The notes below the pieces were generated by a model. That model saw only the letters and a list, made by a program, of their open reading frames with translations. It searched no databases and had not been told where the DNA came from. 64,000 nt of DNA, taken from Nannobrachium achirus (lineage: Eukaryota > Chordata > Actinopteri > Myctophiformes > Myctophidae). The position numbers were made by a program, and so were the translations under genes. This document shows positions 33,075 through 45,526 of the stretch, in pieces. The DNA is taken from contig OY997653.1 of the NCBI GenBank assembly GCA_963921795.1, positions 23,236,658-23,300,657 of the forward strand, read 5' to 3'. Numbering within the stretch: position 1 is the first letter of the stretch; every line of letters starts with the position of its first letter.

Positions 33075-33163
33075 CCGCCACCAGGAGGCGAAAGTCATTA
33101 TTATTGCTCCTGGATCGTGTAACGCATGCGCATAATGGTAAGAAGCCACATTGCCCCGGAAGT
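33075..33163 (+). promoter_or_regulatory. Candidate promoter of zinc-finger gene 3
   Basis: CTCF-like CCGCCACCAGGAGGCGA (33075-33091), NRF1-like GCATGCGCA (33124-33132) and ETS CCGGAAGT (33156-33163) repeat the order and spacing of the gene 2 promoter. The duplicated block spans roughly 32890-33602 against 19490-20213. Confidence 0.5.
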
Positions 33164-33336
33164 ACTAATTGCGTGCTTTTGTCAAGCACAAGACCACAAT
33201 CCCGCTTTCATGCATATGTGCACAATAGCGTTGGTCAGCGTGGTCATAACTGATATAACCGAGCTGAATAATTACATTATAACTCATAACTATATGGTCG
33301 TGGTGAAAAGCGTCATAAAGGAGGTAAAACCCCGTC

Positions 33337-33592
33337 ATGGAGTCTGTACGGCTGAAGATAAATGCATACATGACGTCGGTGGGAGAGGAGATATTGTGTG
33401 TTTTGGAAAAAGAGCAGCTGAAGCCTCATGTCCGAGTGTTTGTGTTGGAGCGCCTCAGCGCTACCGCAGCCTGGACACTAGAGACAATTGAAACTCTGCT
33501 GGGGAAACCAAACAAAGTGCTGGACATTGATGTTGTCCAAGGGGAGGACATCATAGAGTATAAATATAAGGACATCAATCCTAACACTGCAG
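33337..33592 (+). CDS. Zinc-finger gene 3, exon 1
   Basis: The ATG at 33337 begins the same MESVRLKINAYMTSVGEEIL peptide as gene 2. The second half differs: the CNLFQGEIVTLETKLEKQ region of gene 2 is shortened in frame (256 against 277 nt, 7 residues fewer) and reads TLETIETLLGKPNKVLD. The donor GCAG|GTTGGT at 33592/33593 is phase 1. Joined to 51252-53545 it makes 850 codons (849 aa plus stop). The intron to the finger exon would be about 17.7 kb, made long by the foldback and hAT insertions. Splicing directly or through 49616 are both phase-compatible. Confidence 0.7.
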
Positions 33593-33639
33593 GTTGGTAA
33601 ACACATGCTACACTTGAGGTTCAATAGCAGCCCAGCTAC

Positions 33640-34824
33640 TAGCCCCATATAGAACCTCACCCGTCGCTGCATACTGTTGTGCTCCGAGACGAGGTCCTAT
33701 AAGGGTTTCCCCGTGGGGGGGGGGCGAACGCTCCAACGGTGCGGTAGAAAACACTCTTCCCGAAATTGTATCCACAAAGTAACGGTAGTTCCGAGCTCCC
33801 AGACTGTGAAAACTTAGCCAGGGTCAATAAAACATGAACCAGGGCACGAAACAACCCCTTAAAATCGTTAGTTTTTGTCAGCCGGTAATGTTTACAAGCC
33901 AGTAAGTTGCAGCCGGAATGGTAGCATTAGCGGCCACTCTGGTCGAATGTCTGTTCGAATGCAGCGACGGTTGGGGCTACGTTCGACCAGAGGGGCCGCT
34001 AATGCTACCATTCCGGCTGCAACTTACTGGCTTGTAAACATTACCGGCTGACAAAAACTAACGATTTTATGGGGTTGTTTCGTGCCCTGGTTCATGTTTT
34101 ATTGACCCTGGCTAGGTTTTCACAGTCTGGGAGCTCGGAACTACCGTTACTTTGTGGATACAATTTCGGGAAGCGTGTTTTCTACCGCACCGTTGGAGCG
34201 TTCGCCCCCACCACGGGGAAACCCTTATAGGACCTCGTCTCGGAGCACAACCGTATGCAGCGACGGGTGAGGTTCTATATGGGGCTACCTAGCCCTGAAT
34301 ACAGGACTCTCATATACATGAGAGTCCTGGTGCCGCCTCAACATGAGGAGTAGTGGGCAATCGAGCCCTTAACGGTTTGAGCTAGGAACGTCAGATTTCA
34401 AAAATAAAGTGCTTACCTAAGCCAACTTTGATAACAATTTGACGCCGCACAACGTTCATTACACGCCGCTACCGGATTGTTGAATAAAAAGCATTTTTGT
34501 CCGAAATTATTTTGCTTAACATAGGACATTGTAGTGAACGGAGATGATGCGATGACGCGACTGTCCACTAGAGGCGGACGTCCTATGTTAAGCAAAATAA
34601 TTTCGGACAAAAATGCATTTTATTCAACAACCGGGGAGCGGCGTGTAATGAACGTTGTGCGGCGTCAAATCGTTAGCAAAGTTGGCTTGGGTAAGCAGTT
34701 TATTTTTGAAATCTGACGTTCCTAGCTCAAACCGTTAAGGGCTCGATTGCCCACTACTCCTCATGTTGAGGCGGCACCAGGACTCTCATGTATATGAGAG
34801 TCCTGTATTCAGGGCTAGGGGCTA
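33640..34824. mobile_element. Giant foldback element, 9-bp TSD, carrying a second one
   Basis: The ends TAGCCCCATATAGAACC and GGTTCTATATGGGGCTA are the tips of arms about 310 bp long that meet near 33960. The 9-bp duplication CCCAGCTAC lies at 33631-33639 and 34825-34833. The right tip is split by the element at 34290-34817. The arms agree closely; nothing coding was found in the loop. TSD length and end sequence suggest a Mutator-like or Merlin-like DNA transposon derivative. Confidence 0.85.
34290..34817. mobile_element. Second foldback element nested in the tip of the first
   Basis: Ends TAGCCCTGAATACAGGACTC and the complement, arms about 240 bp, loop near 34530-34580. The 9-bp duplication GGGGCTACC (34281-34289 and 34818-34826) consists of the last seven bases of the host element plus two flanking bases. 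Inside each arm is a small palindrome, ACTCTCATATACATGAGAGT. Confidence 0.85.
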
Positions 34825-35161
34825 CCCAGCTACTAGTCTAGCAGCAGAGGCCATCAGATTTTGTCATTGACAAATGACATGCTTGCCCACCTGCCCCTGT
34901 CAGCTAAATAAAACTTTCGGGCAGGTGAAGTTTGCTTTCAGGTTGCCCAACTGGGCACTTGCATTTTTTTTTATCACTCAGCCCAAGAAAGTAAAGAAAT
35001 AAGTGTTAAATTGAGTGGTAATCAAAATCTTACCTATCATTTTATAATGGACGATTTTTTACTTTTCGGGCAAGTGGGCATGACCTTTGGGCAAGTAGAA
35101 CATGACCTGTACTTGCCCGACGGGCAAGTGCCTCTGAGACCTTAGTGTCAACCCCTGCATG

Positions 35162-35339
35162 TCATAGTTCCGACCTCCCATTAGATTATTCTATTCCGAC
35201 CCGACCACGTCGTAAACCTAACCTTAACCCTAACTTCAGTAAAACTAACGCTGGTGAATGTTAACCTGGTGAAATCCTAACCTGCCGATGCTGGTGAATA
35301 ACCTAACATGGTCGAACTATTGAGAGGTCGGAATTATGA
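35162..35339. mobile_element. MITE with TCATA(G/A)TTCCGACCTC ends
   Basis: Inverted ends of 16 bp surround a middle with ACCTAACCTTAACCCTAAC-type units. No clear target duplication was seen. Confidence 0.5.
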
Positions 35340-35944
35340 TCTCTCCACATTTTGTCATACCCCCACCTGTGTTAGAACTAAACACAAACATGTTTTTACT
35401 TATCTTTAGGGTCTCCCATTAATGAAATTGATTGATGCAACATTTTATTTTGGAGGTTTCTTTTCTTTCTTTTCTTTTTTACACATGCCCCAATCTCTGA
35501 AAAAGACAAAATAGAATACCTACAAATTTGTCATGCTAAAGGGTACTCTTTTCAAAAAAGCATGCGGCTGTTACCTTGGTGGTGACACTGCTTAATATCA
35601 GTGATGTTGGGCATTGTTTCAGCATGCAGCTGTTACCATGGCGGAGACACTGTATAGTATCAGTGAAACTAGTTCATATGAACAATATCGATGTAACTAA
35701 GATATTCGATTGGGAACATATATTATATATACACAGAATTACAATAAAAAAATACATTTATATTGAGGCCACTTACTCATTTTCCATGCAGCAGTGAAAT
35801 AACAATGGCCAATGTTCCGCCTAATTTGGCAATCCTCGTTCTTGCTGATGACGTGCTGATGCACTGATTACTAGAATAATAATACCCCACAGTTAGTACC
35901 AGCCATGAACCAGCGACAACAGTCCTACTAATCGGGCTCAGCCC

Positions 35945-36012
35945 TATTAGCACGACTGGTTGTGCGTTGGACTGGCAAGTGGGAGTCCCGGGTTCAATCC
36001 CCGCTTCCGTGC
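35945..36012 (+). repeat. tRNA-derived SINE head
   Basis: GCACGACTGGTTGTGCGTTG, then AGTCCCGGGTTCAATCCCCG and TTCCGTGC, resembles a tRNA with a B box (GGTTCAATCC) and a part-pairing acceptor stem. The anticodon arm does not fold well, so it is a SINE head, not a tRNA gene. No body was delimited. Confidence 0.45.
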
Positions 36013-36827
36013 ATCACTACATGTAGCAAAAAAGGATGAGTAATATACAGCATTGGGCACAGCGAGCGCACTGGCCAATACAAACTAATTTGCAAGTGCC
36101 CCTCCAGCACCCTTGGTGTTCATTTTCGAACACACCTTTGGTGACTAGAAATCGATCTACTCTGTTCATAGAATCAGGTTTAGCAACCTGATTAACACAT
36201 TGGCCGCCATTTTAACATTGACTGTATGGCTCTCCTGCCATTTTGTTTAATAAAAAAAATGATATATTTTTTTTATATTGACATTTTTCCTAAATTCTGT
36301 ATTTTTTCGACGATGTCATACAGTACCTGAAATGAAACAGGACAACCTCTAGTCTCACCAAAAAATAAAATAAATAAACAAAAAGCTTTTTTTTCTATAG
36401 TTGCAGCCATCTCAAAATAGCCATTTTTGACCAAAATCCAGCTATAATTGAAAAAACTGGAGATATTGACCTTTTTGTGATCGATCGCTTTTCAAGTGGA
36501 TAACTCACTTGATATTTGTCTTTATGGCTTCAGGCATTATCAGATAAGTGTACTAATGTAATTATGTAATAGGATTTTTTTTTTTTTTTTTTTTTTCTGT
36601 TTAGAAAAATGCAGAGAAACATATTTTTATTGGCTATGTCTGACCATACACTCAGCAATTTCACATACTATATTGCTGTATAATGTGAGTATTTATGTGA
36701 GCCCCCACTTGGGGGCGCTTTCTCTCTGTCTCTATGTGTCTCGGATGGATTTTGATCTCTACAGGTGCACACACACAAATAGACATCAAAGGGGGCATGA
36801 GTCTTTTTTCTAACATATATTTTTTCG

Positions 36828-36925
36828 AAAATAGCAGATCTACAAGCTCTACAAGCTCAACACATCGCTCTGTGACACATTGAGAGCTTGTAGAGCTTGT
36901 AGATCTAATATTTTCACATTCTAGG
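36828..36925. repeat. Hairpin with AAATAGCAGATCTACAAGCTC arms
   Basis: The left arm AAATAGCAGATCTACAAGC, with a doubled CTCTACAAG, pairs with the right arm GAGAGCTTGTAGAGCTTGTAG across a short loop. The arm motif is the dispersed one found at 1096, 24208, 48235, 48666, 60682 and 62361. Confidence 0.75.
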
Positions 36926-37033
36926 ACAGTTAGAAAAATGTCTCCCCCTGCCCCTAAAAAATCCTCTGCACTGCCCTGCTAAACAGAGCTCTGGTGCGCT
37001 CTTTGCTAACGAGGCAAGTTGATCTCTGTTGCG

Positions 37034-37629
37034 CGTCTTTTGAGGCTTCATCACAGTAGTTGTTTGTTTGGTGGTCCACGGACCCACTGGTTCCCTGAGA
37101 AGTGTTGGCTGGAGACCAGGGTAGTGAGAGGACGGGGACCCCCTTCGTGATCGCCAGGGACCACTTCATTTTTCTCTGACAACTGGATGTCGTGTGAACT
37201 TATGTAACAAATGATCGATTGATTTTATAACTTATGTAACAGTTGATTGTCGTGTTCCCACTGCTCTGCCTCTGCGGAGCGAAGCGTTGGGCCCGCGGAC
37301 CCCTTATTGGTTCCGTTAGAAAGGCGACCAGCGTCTTTTGAGGCTTCATCACAGTAGTTGTTTGTTTGGTGGTCCACGGACCCACTGGTTCCCTGAGAAG
37401 TGTTGGCTGGAGACCAGGGTAGTGAGAGGACGGGGACCCCCTTCGTGATCGCCAGGGACCACTTCATTTGTCTCTGACAACTGGATGTCGTGTGAACTTA
37501 TGTAACAAATGATCGATTGATTTTATAACTTATGTAACAGTTGATTGTCGTGTTCCCACTGCTCTGCCTCTGCGGAGCGAAGCGTTGGGCCCGCGGACCC
37601 CTTATTGGTTCCGTTAGAAAGGCGACCAG
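37034..37629. repeat. 298-bp tandem duplication
   Basis: 37034-37331 and 37332-37629 are near-identical, both starting CGTCTTTTGAGGCTTCATC and ending TTAGAAAGGCGACCAG. Repeated minus-strand frames across it are by-products. Confidence 0.85.
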
Positions 37630-37710
37630 GGACCCCCCTTTGCAAAGGACTGCTTGCGTGTGGACTAACATACCATTACAAAGAATATATATTATAGCCT
37701 GGATATATGG

Positions 37711-37758
37711 ATATATGGACCTTGGTGTGGATTCTAATCCACACCAAGGTCCATATAT
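37711..37758. repeat. Perfect 23-bp hairpin with 2-nt loop
   Basis: The left arm ATATATGGACCTTGGTGTGG plus ATT is exactly complementary to 37736-37758. The loop is CT. It abuts the 298-bp duplication and a GA microsatellite (37821-37851). Confidence 0.9.
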
Positions 37759-37818
37759 CATCATTCTCAGGTATGTTTTAGAAGCATTTATATGGCTTTG
37801 GCGATATTTTTTTTGTGT

Positions 37819-37820
<2 letters not shown>

Positions 37821-37853
<33 letters not shown>

Positions 37854-37948
37854 CAGATCTCTGATAGCACTATTTCTTTATGGGACTGTGTGCTGCTGAT
37901 CAGGGGGACCACTGGTGGTCCGTGGCGTGGACCAGCCAGCTAAGAGAT

Positions 37949-38024
<76 letters not shown>
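37821..38024. repeat. (GA)n and (CA)n microsatellites
   Basis: GA run 37821-37851 and CA run 37950-38024, separated by about 100 bp of ordinary sequence. Confidence 0.95.
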
Positions 38025-38026
<2 letters not shown>

Positions 38027-38368
38027 CTGTTCAAACACTTTTTTTCTTCTCTTTTTTTCCCGGCTGCCAGCCTTGAGTGCTCAAATGCGTCACTTTGCCA
38101 GTTCACTGTGCGTTATGGGGAGATTTATACATTTGTATTGCAATTTATACATTATTACAGTCTTTTTTTCAAACACTTACTTTGATGTGTGATATTTTTG
38201 GTTCCACTTTAAGACAGAAGGCTAAAAATTTGTCACGGGCTGTGGAAGTGTGTAATTAAACATTACATTATATAAAAGCAAATTCTCGGGACTATCGGGC
38301 CTGGCGGGGAACGACATAGGGATTTTCTCGGGACTATCGGGGGAGACGGGGAATGAGTTAATAAAAAC

Positions 38369-39197
38369 TAGGGCTGTCTTCGACTCAGGATTTTTAGAGT
38401 CGAGTCGATTGGCGGGGGTTAATGCGACTCGTCGACGAATCATTTATACTTCAAGTGTTGCTTTACCACGTCAACATAATACAATACACTTTAAGATGAA
38501 CTTTGTTAAGATTTGAAATAGATCCATGAACTACCGTGCATATGAAATAATGAGACATGTTAGCTGCTGACATTAATGACGATGAGATTGCGTCCAGCCG
38601 TGCGTAATTGTGAATCATGGAGCAGTGTAGAAAGACAGGGACGATAATAATCCATCTTTTTGACAACACAATTGCGTGTCGTTTATTATTTCTACAGGTT
38701 GTATTTTCTCAGAGCTGTATCAAAAAAGCTATGTTGCTGATCAAGTCGTCGCTGGTGCGAGACAATAAATAACTGTTCGCCCATTGCTACGTTCTCAGCC
38801 TGAGACCACGACCACACACGGCAGGCAGTGAGTGAAAGTGGGAGAGTGTTTGTCGCTGCTGCATCTTGCTCTTGGCTAGCTGCAACAAGTAAAATAACAA
38901 CACGTCAACGTATTTCCTCTCAAAGCGGTTAACTTCAAAATAAGAGCTGCCTGTAATATGATCAAGGCAACATTCAATTCACGTTAACTGGTTTTATATT
39001 GAAGTCTACTTACAAATAGTAGGAAGTAAGATGGACTCAATTGGAAGTACATGACACCAGTCCAGCACTATACCGCACCGCAGTAACTGGTGATATAAAA
39101 ATAATATGTTTTCGACTCTTCGACTCAAACAATTGGCGTCGATTCCGGGGGCTTAAAACGACTCGACGATTCGTCGATTTTTTTGAAGACAGCCCTA
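38369..39197. mobile_element. hAT MITE, 829 bp (TAGGGCTGTC ends)
   Basis: The left end is TAGGGCTGTCTTCGACTC and the right end is its inverted form, with paired CGACTCGTCGA-like segments inside. Flanks ATAAAAAC and TTAAAAAC form an 8-bp duplication with one mismatch. Confidence 0.75.
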
Positions 39198-39284
39198 TTA
39201 AAAACATGACATTAATCTGATCCAGTTCTTGGCAGCTCTGACCACGAGCGGTGGGATCTTATGCTAAATCGCTTGATTCGCTTT

Positions 39285-39400
39285 CTTTTTGAGCGGTGGT
39301 CACACCGTCTGTATGTAGCCTGCAATACCTTTTGCTGACCACATAATGTTAAGGGAGGGCGCTGTTGTTCAGGCCAGCCACACTCACACGCACGCACGCG

Positions 39401-39442
<42 letters not shown>

Positions 39443-40114
39443 GCTCAGTTCACACACGGGTGTGATTTTTCTTTTTTTACATGAAGGTTCAATGATCTAA
39501 CATTTACAAGTCATTACTTTAAAAATAATAATGACTGTCTCTCATTCAGCTCGTCTCCCATCTTCTACGAGAGCACTCTGACTATTTACAATGTGGTCAG
39601 CGTATCATCAAATAAACATTTTGGAAGATGTAGGAGAAGAGGAGTCTACTAACATTTATTACTTAAGTATAAGTATCGATACTGCAATATAGAAATACTA
39701 CAGATGACAATCTGGAAATAAAAATTAAAAAAAGGAAAAGTATGAAAACTTTGGCAATTGGCATTAAAATATAGGCCTAATTAAAGTACCAAAAGAAAAA
39801 TGTCAAACGTTATATTGCATGTATTGCAAATCTGACTTTTATGCAAAGATTAGTGATATTAAAGGCCCAGTTCACCTCTGGGACAACCAGATCTTATTGA
39901 GCGGTGGTCACACCGTCTCCATAGCGTGGCCGTGTGTGTAGGTATGTATGTTTGTTTGTATGTATGTATGTATGTATGTATGTGGGTGGGTCTGTATGTA
40001 GCCTCAAGCCTGTGGTGTAGTACCTTTTCTGACCACACATGTTAAGGGAGGGGCGCTGTTGTTAGGCCAGGCCAGAACAGGCAAGGCACACTCACACTCA
40101 CACGCACGCACACA

Positions 40115-40207
<93 letters not shown>

Positions 40208-40446
40208 CCCACCGCTCAGTTCACACGGGTGTGATTTTTTTATTGTTGTTTGGGACAAGATCAACGAAATCCTGAGTTATTTTTTGTGTTCAAGCTGTAT
40301 TTTGAGATATTTTAGTATTTCAGCATGAATGATGATGCATTTTGAATCATATGATGCAGCATGAAAATAACTCAGGATTGTGTTGATCTTGTCCCAAACA
40401 GCTATAAAATAAGATCTGGTTGTCCCAGAGGTGAACTGGGCCTTTA
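39285..40446. mobile_element. Foldback MITE with GAGCGGTGGTCACACCG repeat
   Basis: 39859-40446 is an inverted repeat: TTAAAGGCCCAGTTCACC on the left, GGTGAACTGGGCCTTTAA on the right, and inner arms around GTTTGGGACAAGATCAACG. A repeat running from GAGCGGTGGTCACACCG through a CA microsatellite to CACCGCTCAGTTCACAC occurs inside it (39899-40232) and once outside (39285-39465). Confidence 0.6.
39391..40204. repeat. Microsatellites: (CA)n, (ATGT)n, (CA)n
   Basis: CA/CG run 39391-39440, ATGT-type run 39940-39982, and a long CA run 40112-40204. Confidence 0.93.
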
Positions 40447-42389
40447 AAAAGCATGTGACTTCCCAAAAGCCCATCCAAAAGGCAGCTGAGAGGAGAGCAC
40501 AACGGCGCATTACTAACACAACGTATGCAGCTGCAACCATCAGAACTTGCATCAAAGCCCTAATAATAAGTATAAATATAGCTGCAAGCAGCGATAAAGT
40601 GGCCAAGGCAAAAGCATCAAGGGAAAGCAAAGAAGACATCAAAGAGAAACTAGAAGCAGTGTTCTTCCGAACAGGTCAGGTGTTTTTTTTGGCCCACTGG
40701 TGACTCTATAACAGGCCAATGTGAGAAGGGTGGGATCTGTTCCTTGGCCTAGTGGGAACGTGTGTGCAAAATCTCACACACATAGCAGGCTGCGTTTGAG
40801 ACAATTTGTTCAAAAAGGAGCAATCCTGCAAACCTTGGAATTCAATTTTAGCCAATTAGATAGAATATGATATCGGACAAATCCGTCATGATCACATCAC
40901 TGTAGAGATACTGTGTGCCCATTTGTGTGATTATCGGATAAAATCTGAAGGAGTAATATCGAAGAATGCGTTTTCGGCCTTCTGGTGGCGCTATAAATGA
41001 CAGAGACTCTGCCGATTTTACACTAATCGGCATAGTTATTGGTGAAAGCACAAATTGACCTCTACACAACATGTATGCAAAAGACTATGCAACAGACATA
41101 AAATAGTTCCAAAGAACTCCTCAAGGTTTTAACTCAATATCTTTATTTTCCAACTTTTTCATTAGTTGTCTTTGTTGAAGAGTTGGTCATCAGGTTGTAA
41201 ACCTTCAAAACAGAGGGTTAACAACCTAGCCATTTTCAGGCATGTCTTTTAAATCACAATGTTTTCAAATAATTCAAGTAGTAAACGTCTTCAAATAAAG
41301 TTTTTAAACATTAAGTATTGTTAAGTCTGAACCCAAACCAGCACACGGAAACAGTTCTCAAGGTGAAAACGCAATAAGCGTTGTTTTATTCAATGGGGCG
41401 TTCCCCTAAAACATGAAATAAAGTTCTTCCCAAAACCGGGGCTTTTAACTCAAAATATGCTTCTTTCCAGAACTTAACAAACAGGGGTTACATTCGAAAC
41501 ATATGTTTCACAGTATGCTGTTGCTTCCATTAACACATGCCATTTCTCTTCCAAGACTCAGATGCAGCTCCTAATTTGCCTACAATGGGAACAGATAGAA
41601 CCACCATTAGCAATGTGGCAAAATACAGAGCAAATGTGCGACAGAGGAGAACATAGTGGAGTTTTGCTTACTGCTCGATGGAAGAGTCCCTTCGAGAGCC
41701 AGCTACACAGTGAAGCAGAGCTCGGTGGTTAAGAGCAAAAACATTTGGATTGCCTGACTCGGAGAAGCTGTGTTGCGGCCAGGTGCTGACAAATCAAACT
41801 GATTGCAACAAGCAGCCATCTTAGCTGCTGCATTCTGGGAAATGTAGTTTTTCTGAAAACCAAGCAAAGCCATCAGTTAGATTCAGTTCACATGCAAAAA
41901 AACAGGGCCTGGATAAAAAAAATAAGAAAAATCAACTAATCAGCCGATCTACAAGGTTAAAACAAAATAAAGTCAACAGATCTGCTGATTTGGAGGTTGT
42001 GATTTGCCATCCAATTTGCGTGATTTTAGGCCAAAATCTGTAGGAGCAGTGTTGTAAAATGTGTTTTGCAAAAATCTGTCTGATGGTGGCGCTAGAGAGG
42101 GGCATGTGTGAAATCAGGGACGGAGGTTGTGATTTGACAATCAATTTGTGTGATTTTAGGCCAAAATCTGTAGGAGCAGTGTTCGCAAATGTTTTGCAAG
42201 AATCGGCCTCATGGTGGCGCTGGAGGGCCATGTGAGAAATCAGGCAGCCAAGGAGTGTGTGCAAAGTTTGGCATGGATAGGGGCAATGGTAACGGAGATA
42301 TGAATAGGGCAAAAGTATGATGTCACACGGACAGAGTGACAGCCGGTGGAGGTTTCGATAGTAACTGCGACCTAACAGTCGCAATAATA
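40447..42389. mobile_element. Helitron-like repeat region with terminal hairpin
   Basis: ATATAGCTGCAAGCAGCGAT at about 40577 is a motif frequent at the ends of fish repeats. Two tandem units (about 42010 and 42150) share GTGATTTTAGGCCAAAATCT and GATGGTGGCGCT. The segment ends GCGACC-TAAC-AGTCGC then AA at 42386, like 25703. A repeat containing GCTGCATTCTGGGAAATGTAG occurs at about 41830 and again at 42675. The 5' boundary is uncertain and no protein is encoded. Confidence 0.4.
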
Positions 42390-43324
42390 CTCACATCTCT
42401 TTAGTTAAATGCTTACATTGAAGAAAGAGATGAGGCCACACCCCAAACAATAGTGGACACAGGCAATAATCCACAACTGCACACTCCTGACAATATAAAA
42501 CACATTCTCACTGTAAACAATAGAACCAAAATAACACAGTAAAACGGTAATACAAAATACAAGCAAACAGTCTTACCGGTTAACAGAGCAGCACACACTC
42601 AACTCAGCAGTGTTTTGTTCAAACTGTTCAGATGGAATCAATCGGCCGACGCCCAACAAGCAACCATCTTAGCTGCTGCATTCTGGGAAATGTAGTTTTT
42701 CTGAAAACCAAACAATTAAGATTCAGTTCACAGGCAAAAAACTAAAATCAACTAATCAGCCGATCTACAAGCTTAAAACTAAATAAAGTCGACAAATCTG
42801 CTTATCTACAATCAATAATTACATTACCGAAATGAATCTTTTTACATTCCAATCCCAAAACCAGAAACAAACATTTCCGAGCCACATGTTCACTTACCAA
42901 TTATCTTAGTCACGCAGCCTCAGTGTCAATATCAGAGTTGGTCAGGTGGATCTAAAAGCAATATAGTGTGGGTTAAATATAAATGCAGTAATGCTGTTAG
43001 AAATTGGAATAGTCTTGAAATGAAATGTGTACAAACCTGCAGCAGCTCCAATGAGGTTACTGAACAAACTGAAAAAAGACTGGCTTTATACAGGGTGTGG
43101 TGATTACGAATGCTCTGCAGCTGTGACTCAGGGACCGTGGTCAAAACATTGCATGTGAAAAATAAGAATATATTCCATTTGAAAAATAAAATAAAATAAA
43201 ATGACTGTAATTCCCGCTGAACCGTGGGTTACAAGTGCACAAGTGCACAGTGCACTAACCTACATTATTGCAAAGTGTGATTTAAATGTGACTTTGAATG
43301 TATGTTTTAGAGGCAGAAGAATAA
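42390..43324. other. Intron of gene 3, non-coding
   Basis: No exon, transposase or tRNA was recognised beyond the second copy of the 41.8-kb repeat (42655-42790). Confidence 0.45.
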
Positions 43325-43511
<187 letters not shown>

Positions 43512-43948
43512 GTGCCTAACCATTCTGCATTAGAGGTGGGATTTATGGCTATTTGAAGTGAGACAGTACCATCGATCATAAAATGTGTGTGTAAATTAAG
43601 CTACCTTGACTTTTGTTATTCATAAAACACCTAAAAAAAACAAGCAGGCAACAATGAACTCGCTCCTCCACTTGTTCTCTCTCTCTCACTCACTCACTGT
43701 ACTCAGTCAGTACTCAGTGGAGTAGCAAGGAGATGTTGAATTGGGGGGAGGGGGTCTCCCCCCCAAATGAACGGCTCTCTACTGCGCGAACCGGATCCCA
43801 ACGTTCACTTCAAAGAGCCGTTCAAAAGATTTGATTCGTTCGCGAACGTCCCAGCTCTATTCTGCATCTAGCCTAAGGACCAGATCATGGGAAAACCCTA
43901 CTCACGTCAGGGTGGGGGGTCCCCAGTTCAAATATGATTCTTTTTGGT

Positions 43949-45025
43949 TTCAGTGATATTTGGACTTACCCTCTACAGTAGTTCATCATGAAAATGTTAC
44001 TTTGCATGTATGTTTTAGAGGCAGACGAATAATTTGCATACAACTTGCAATGTTGATTGAACTATTAAAAAAGCATGTTTCAATGTTTAAAAAATCCGAT
44101 CTGACAGATCTTTAGATATTGGTCCAAAGTTCATGTAAAAAAAGTTCCGTGCACATGACGCGAAAGTTCCGGAATAAAAGCGGTTTTAAGTGTTTTACGA
44201 ACTGCTCCAAAAGGCGGAAAATCGAAGGGCGGAGCTTACTTAACAAAGACACAGATGTCTTCAGCTTGAGTCAAGGCACGCGTGTAAGCAAGTTGCATGT
44301 CTTCAAACGAAACGAGGCATGACTTATGCCCCTTTAAAGTTTGAGTTTTCAAACGCTTCGTATAGCGCCCCCCTTTGGCCAATTGGAGTAAGATTGCTTT
44401 CAGTGATATTTGGACTAATCCTCTACATATTTGCCAAATGCCATGAACGTGTCACTTTGCATGTATGATTTAGAGGCAGAAGAATAATTTGCATATAACT
44501 GCAACATTGAGTGAATTATTAAAAAATAATGTTTCGCTTTAAAGAAAATCTGCCGAGACAGATCTGACCGTATTGGTCCAAAGTTCATGTAAAAAAATGT
44601 TTCACGCACGTTACGCGAAAATCCCAGGAGGAGATAGATTTTGACTGTTTTTCATATAATTCAAAATTGTGGGAGAAGTAAAGGTCAGAGGTCAAAAGTC
44701 AGAGCGTAAAAGTTGTTCGGCATGAGGAGACGCATAAGTGTATACAGGTTTCATTGCTGTACCTCAAACAGGGCATGAGCTACACCAGTTCAAAGTTGGC
44801 ATTGTTCAAAGGCTTCCTACAGCGCCACCCTTTGGCCGATTGTTGCGAGCTTCGCGTTTTAGCCGTTTGGCATAGTCCTCTGCCATACTGCCGAGTTTCG
44901 TAAAAAGCGACTGCACGGTCTAGCCGCTAGAGCAAAAGTGGCGGAATAATAATAATAATAGTAATGATGAAGTCCAATAACAATGAGTGGCCTTTTGCCA
45001 CTTCGTGGCCTTGGCCACTAATAAA
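43949..45025 (+). mobile_element. Helitron-like repeat with 450-bp internal units
   Basis: Two diverged direct repeats start at 43949 and 44399 with TTTCAGTGATATTTGGACT and share TTTAGAGGCAGA and TATTGGTCCAAAGTTCATGT. A partial third is at 43285-43322, just before the microsatellite. The segment ends in stacked GTGGCC/GGCCAC hairpins (44990-45018) followed by AATAA. No protein is encoded. Confidence 0.45.
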
Positions 45026-45378
45026 TAAATAATTGCTCTTCCTTGCGTTAGCATTGAGTCTAGACTAGAAGCGGAGTGATAACGTCCATGGAGCGTAGTG
45101 GGGGTGCTCAGGCTGGCGCACCCCAGGCTAGTGTATATCAAATGTGGAGCAGTCTCTGCCTCGCTTGTGGAGCAGTGTCTGACTCGCTCTCTCCCCGACC
45201 GAGTCAACGGGTGTGTCGCATTAACGTGTATTTTGCGATCATCGCACACGACGGCGACGCTGCCATAACAAGCGAGCTTTCGTGTCAAGCATGCAGAGGC
45301 AGGAGGTAAACAAAAGCATCCAGTCCATAGGGCAAGTCAGTGCGCACTGCTATGACGTGCACATCAGCCCGGTCCCAC

Positions 45379-45471
45379 AGTGTTTCTCAACCAGTAGTCC
45401 GCGGACCTGACTAGTGCCGCATGCATGCGAATGCACAACACATGCAGGCATGCACTCGTCTCCGACACACA

Positions 45472-45526
<55 letters not shown>

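Larger units (their letters stand above)
34834..36827. other. Intron of gene 3, non-coding
   Basis: Apart from the MITE and SINE listed, this holds repeated CATGC(G/A)GCTGTTACC segments (35560-35650, related to 54290-54395 in reverse), an AT-rich part and a poly-T run (36570-36597). No coding exon was seen. Confidence 0.45.
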
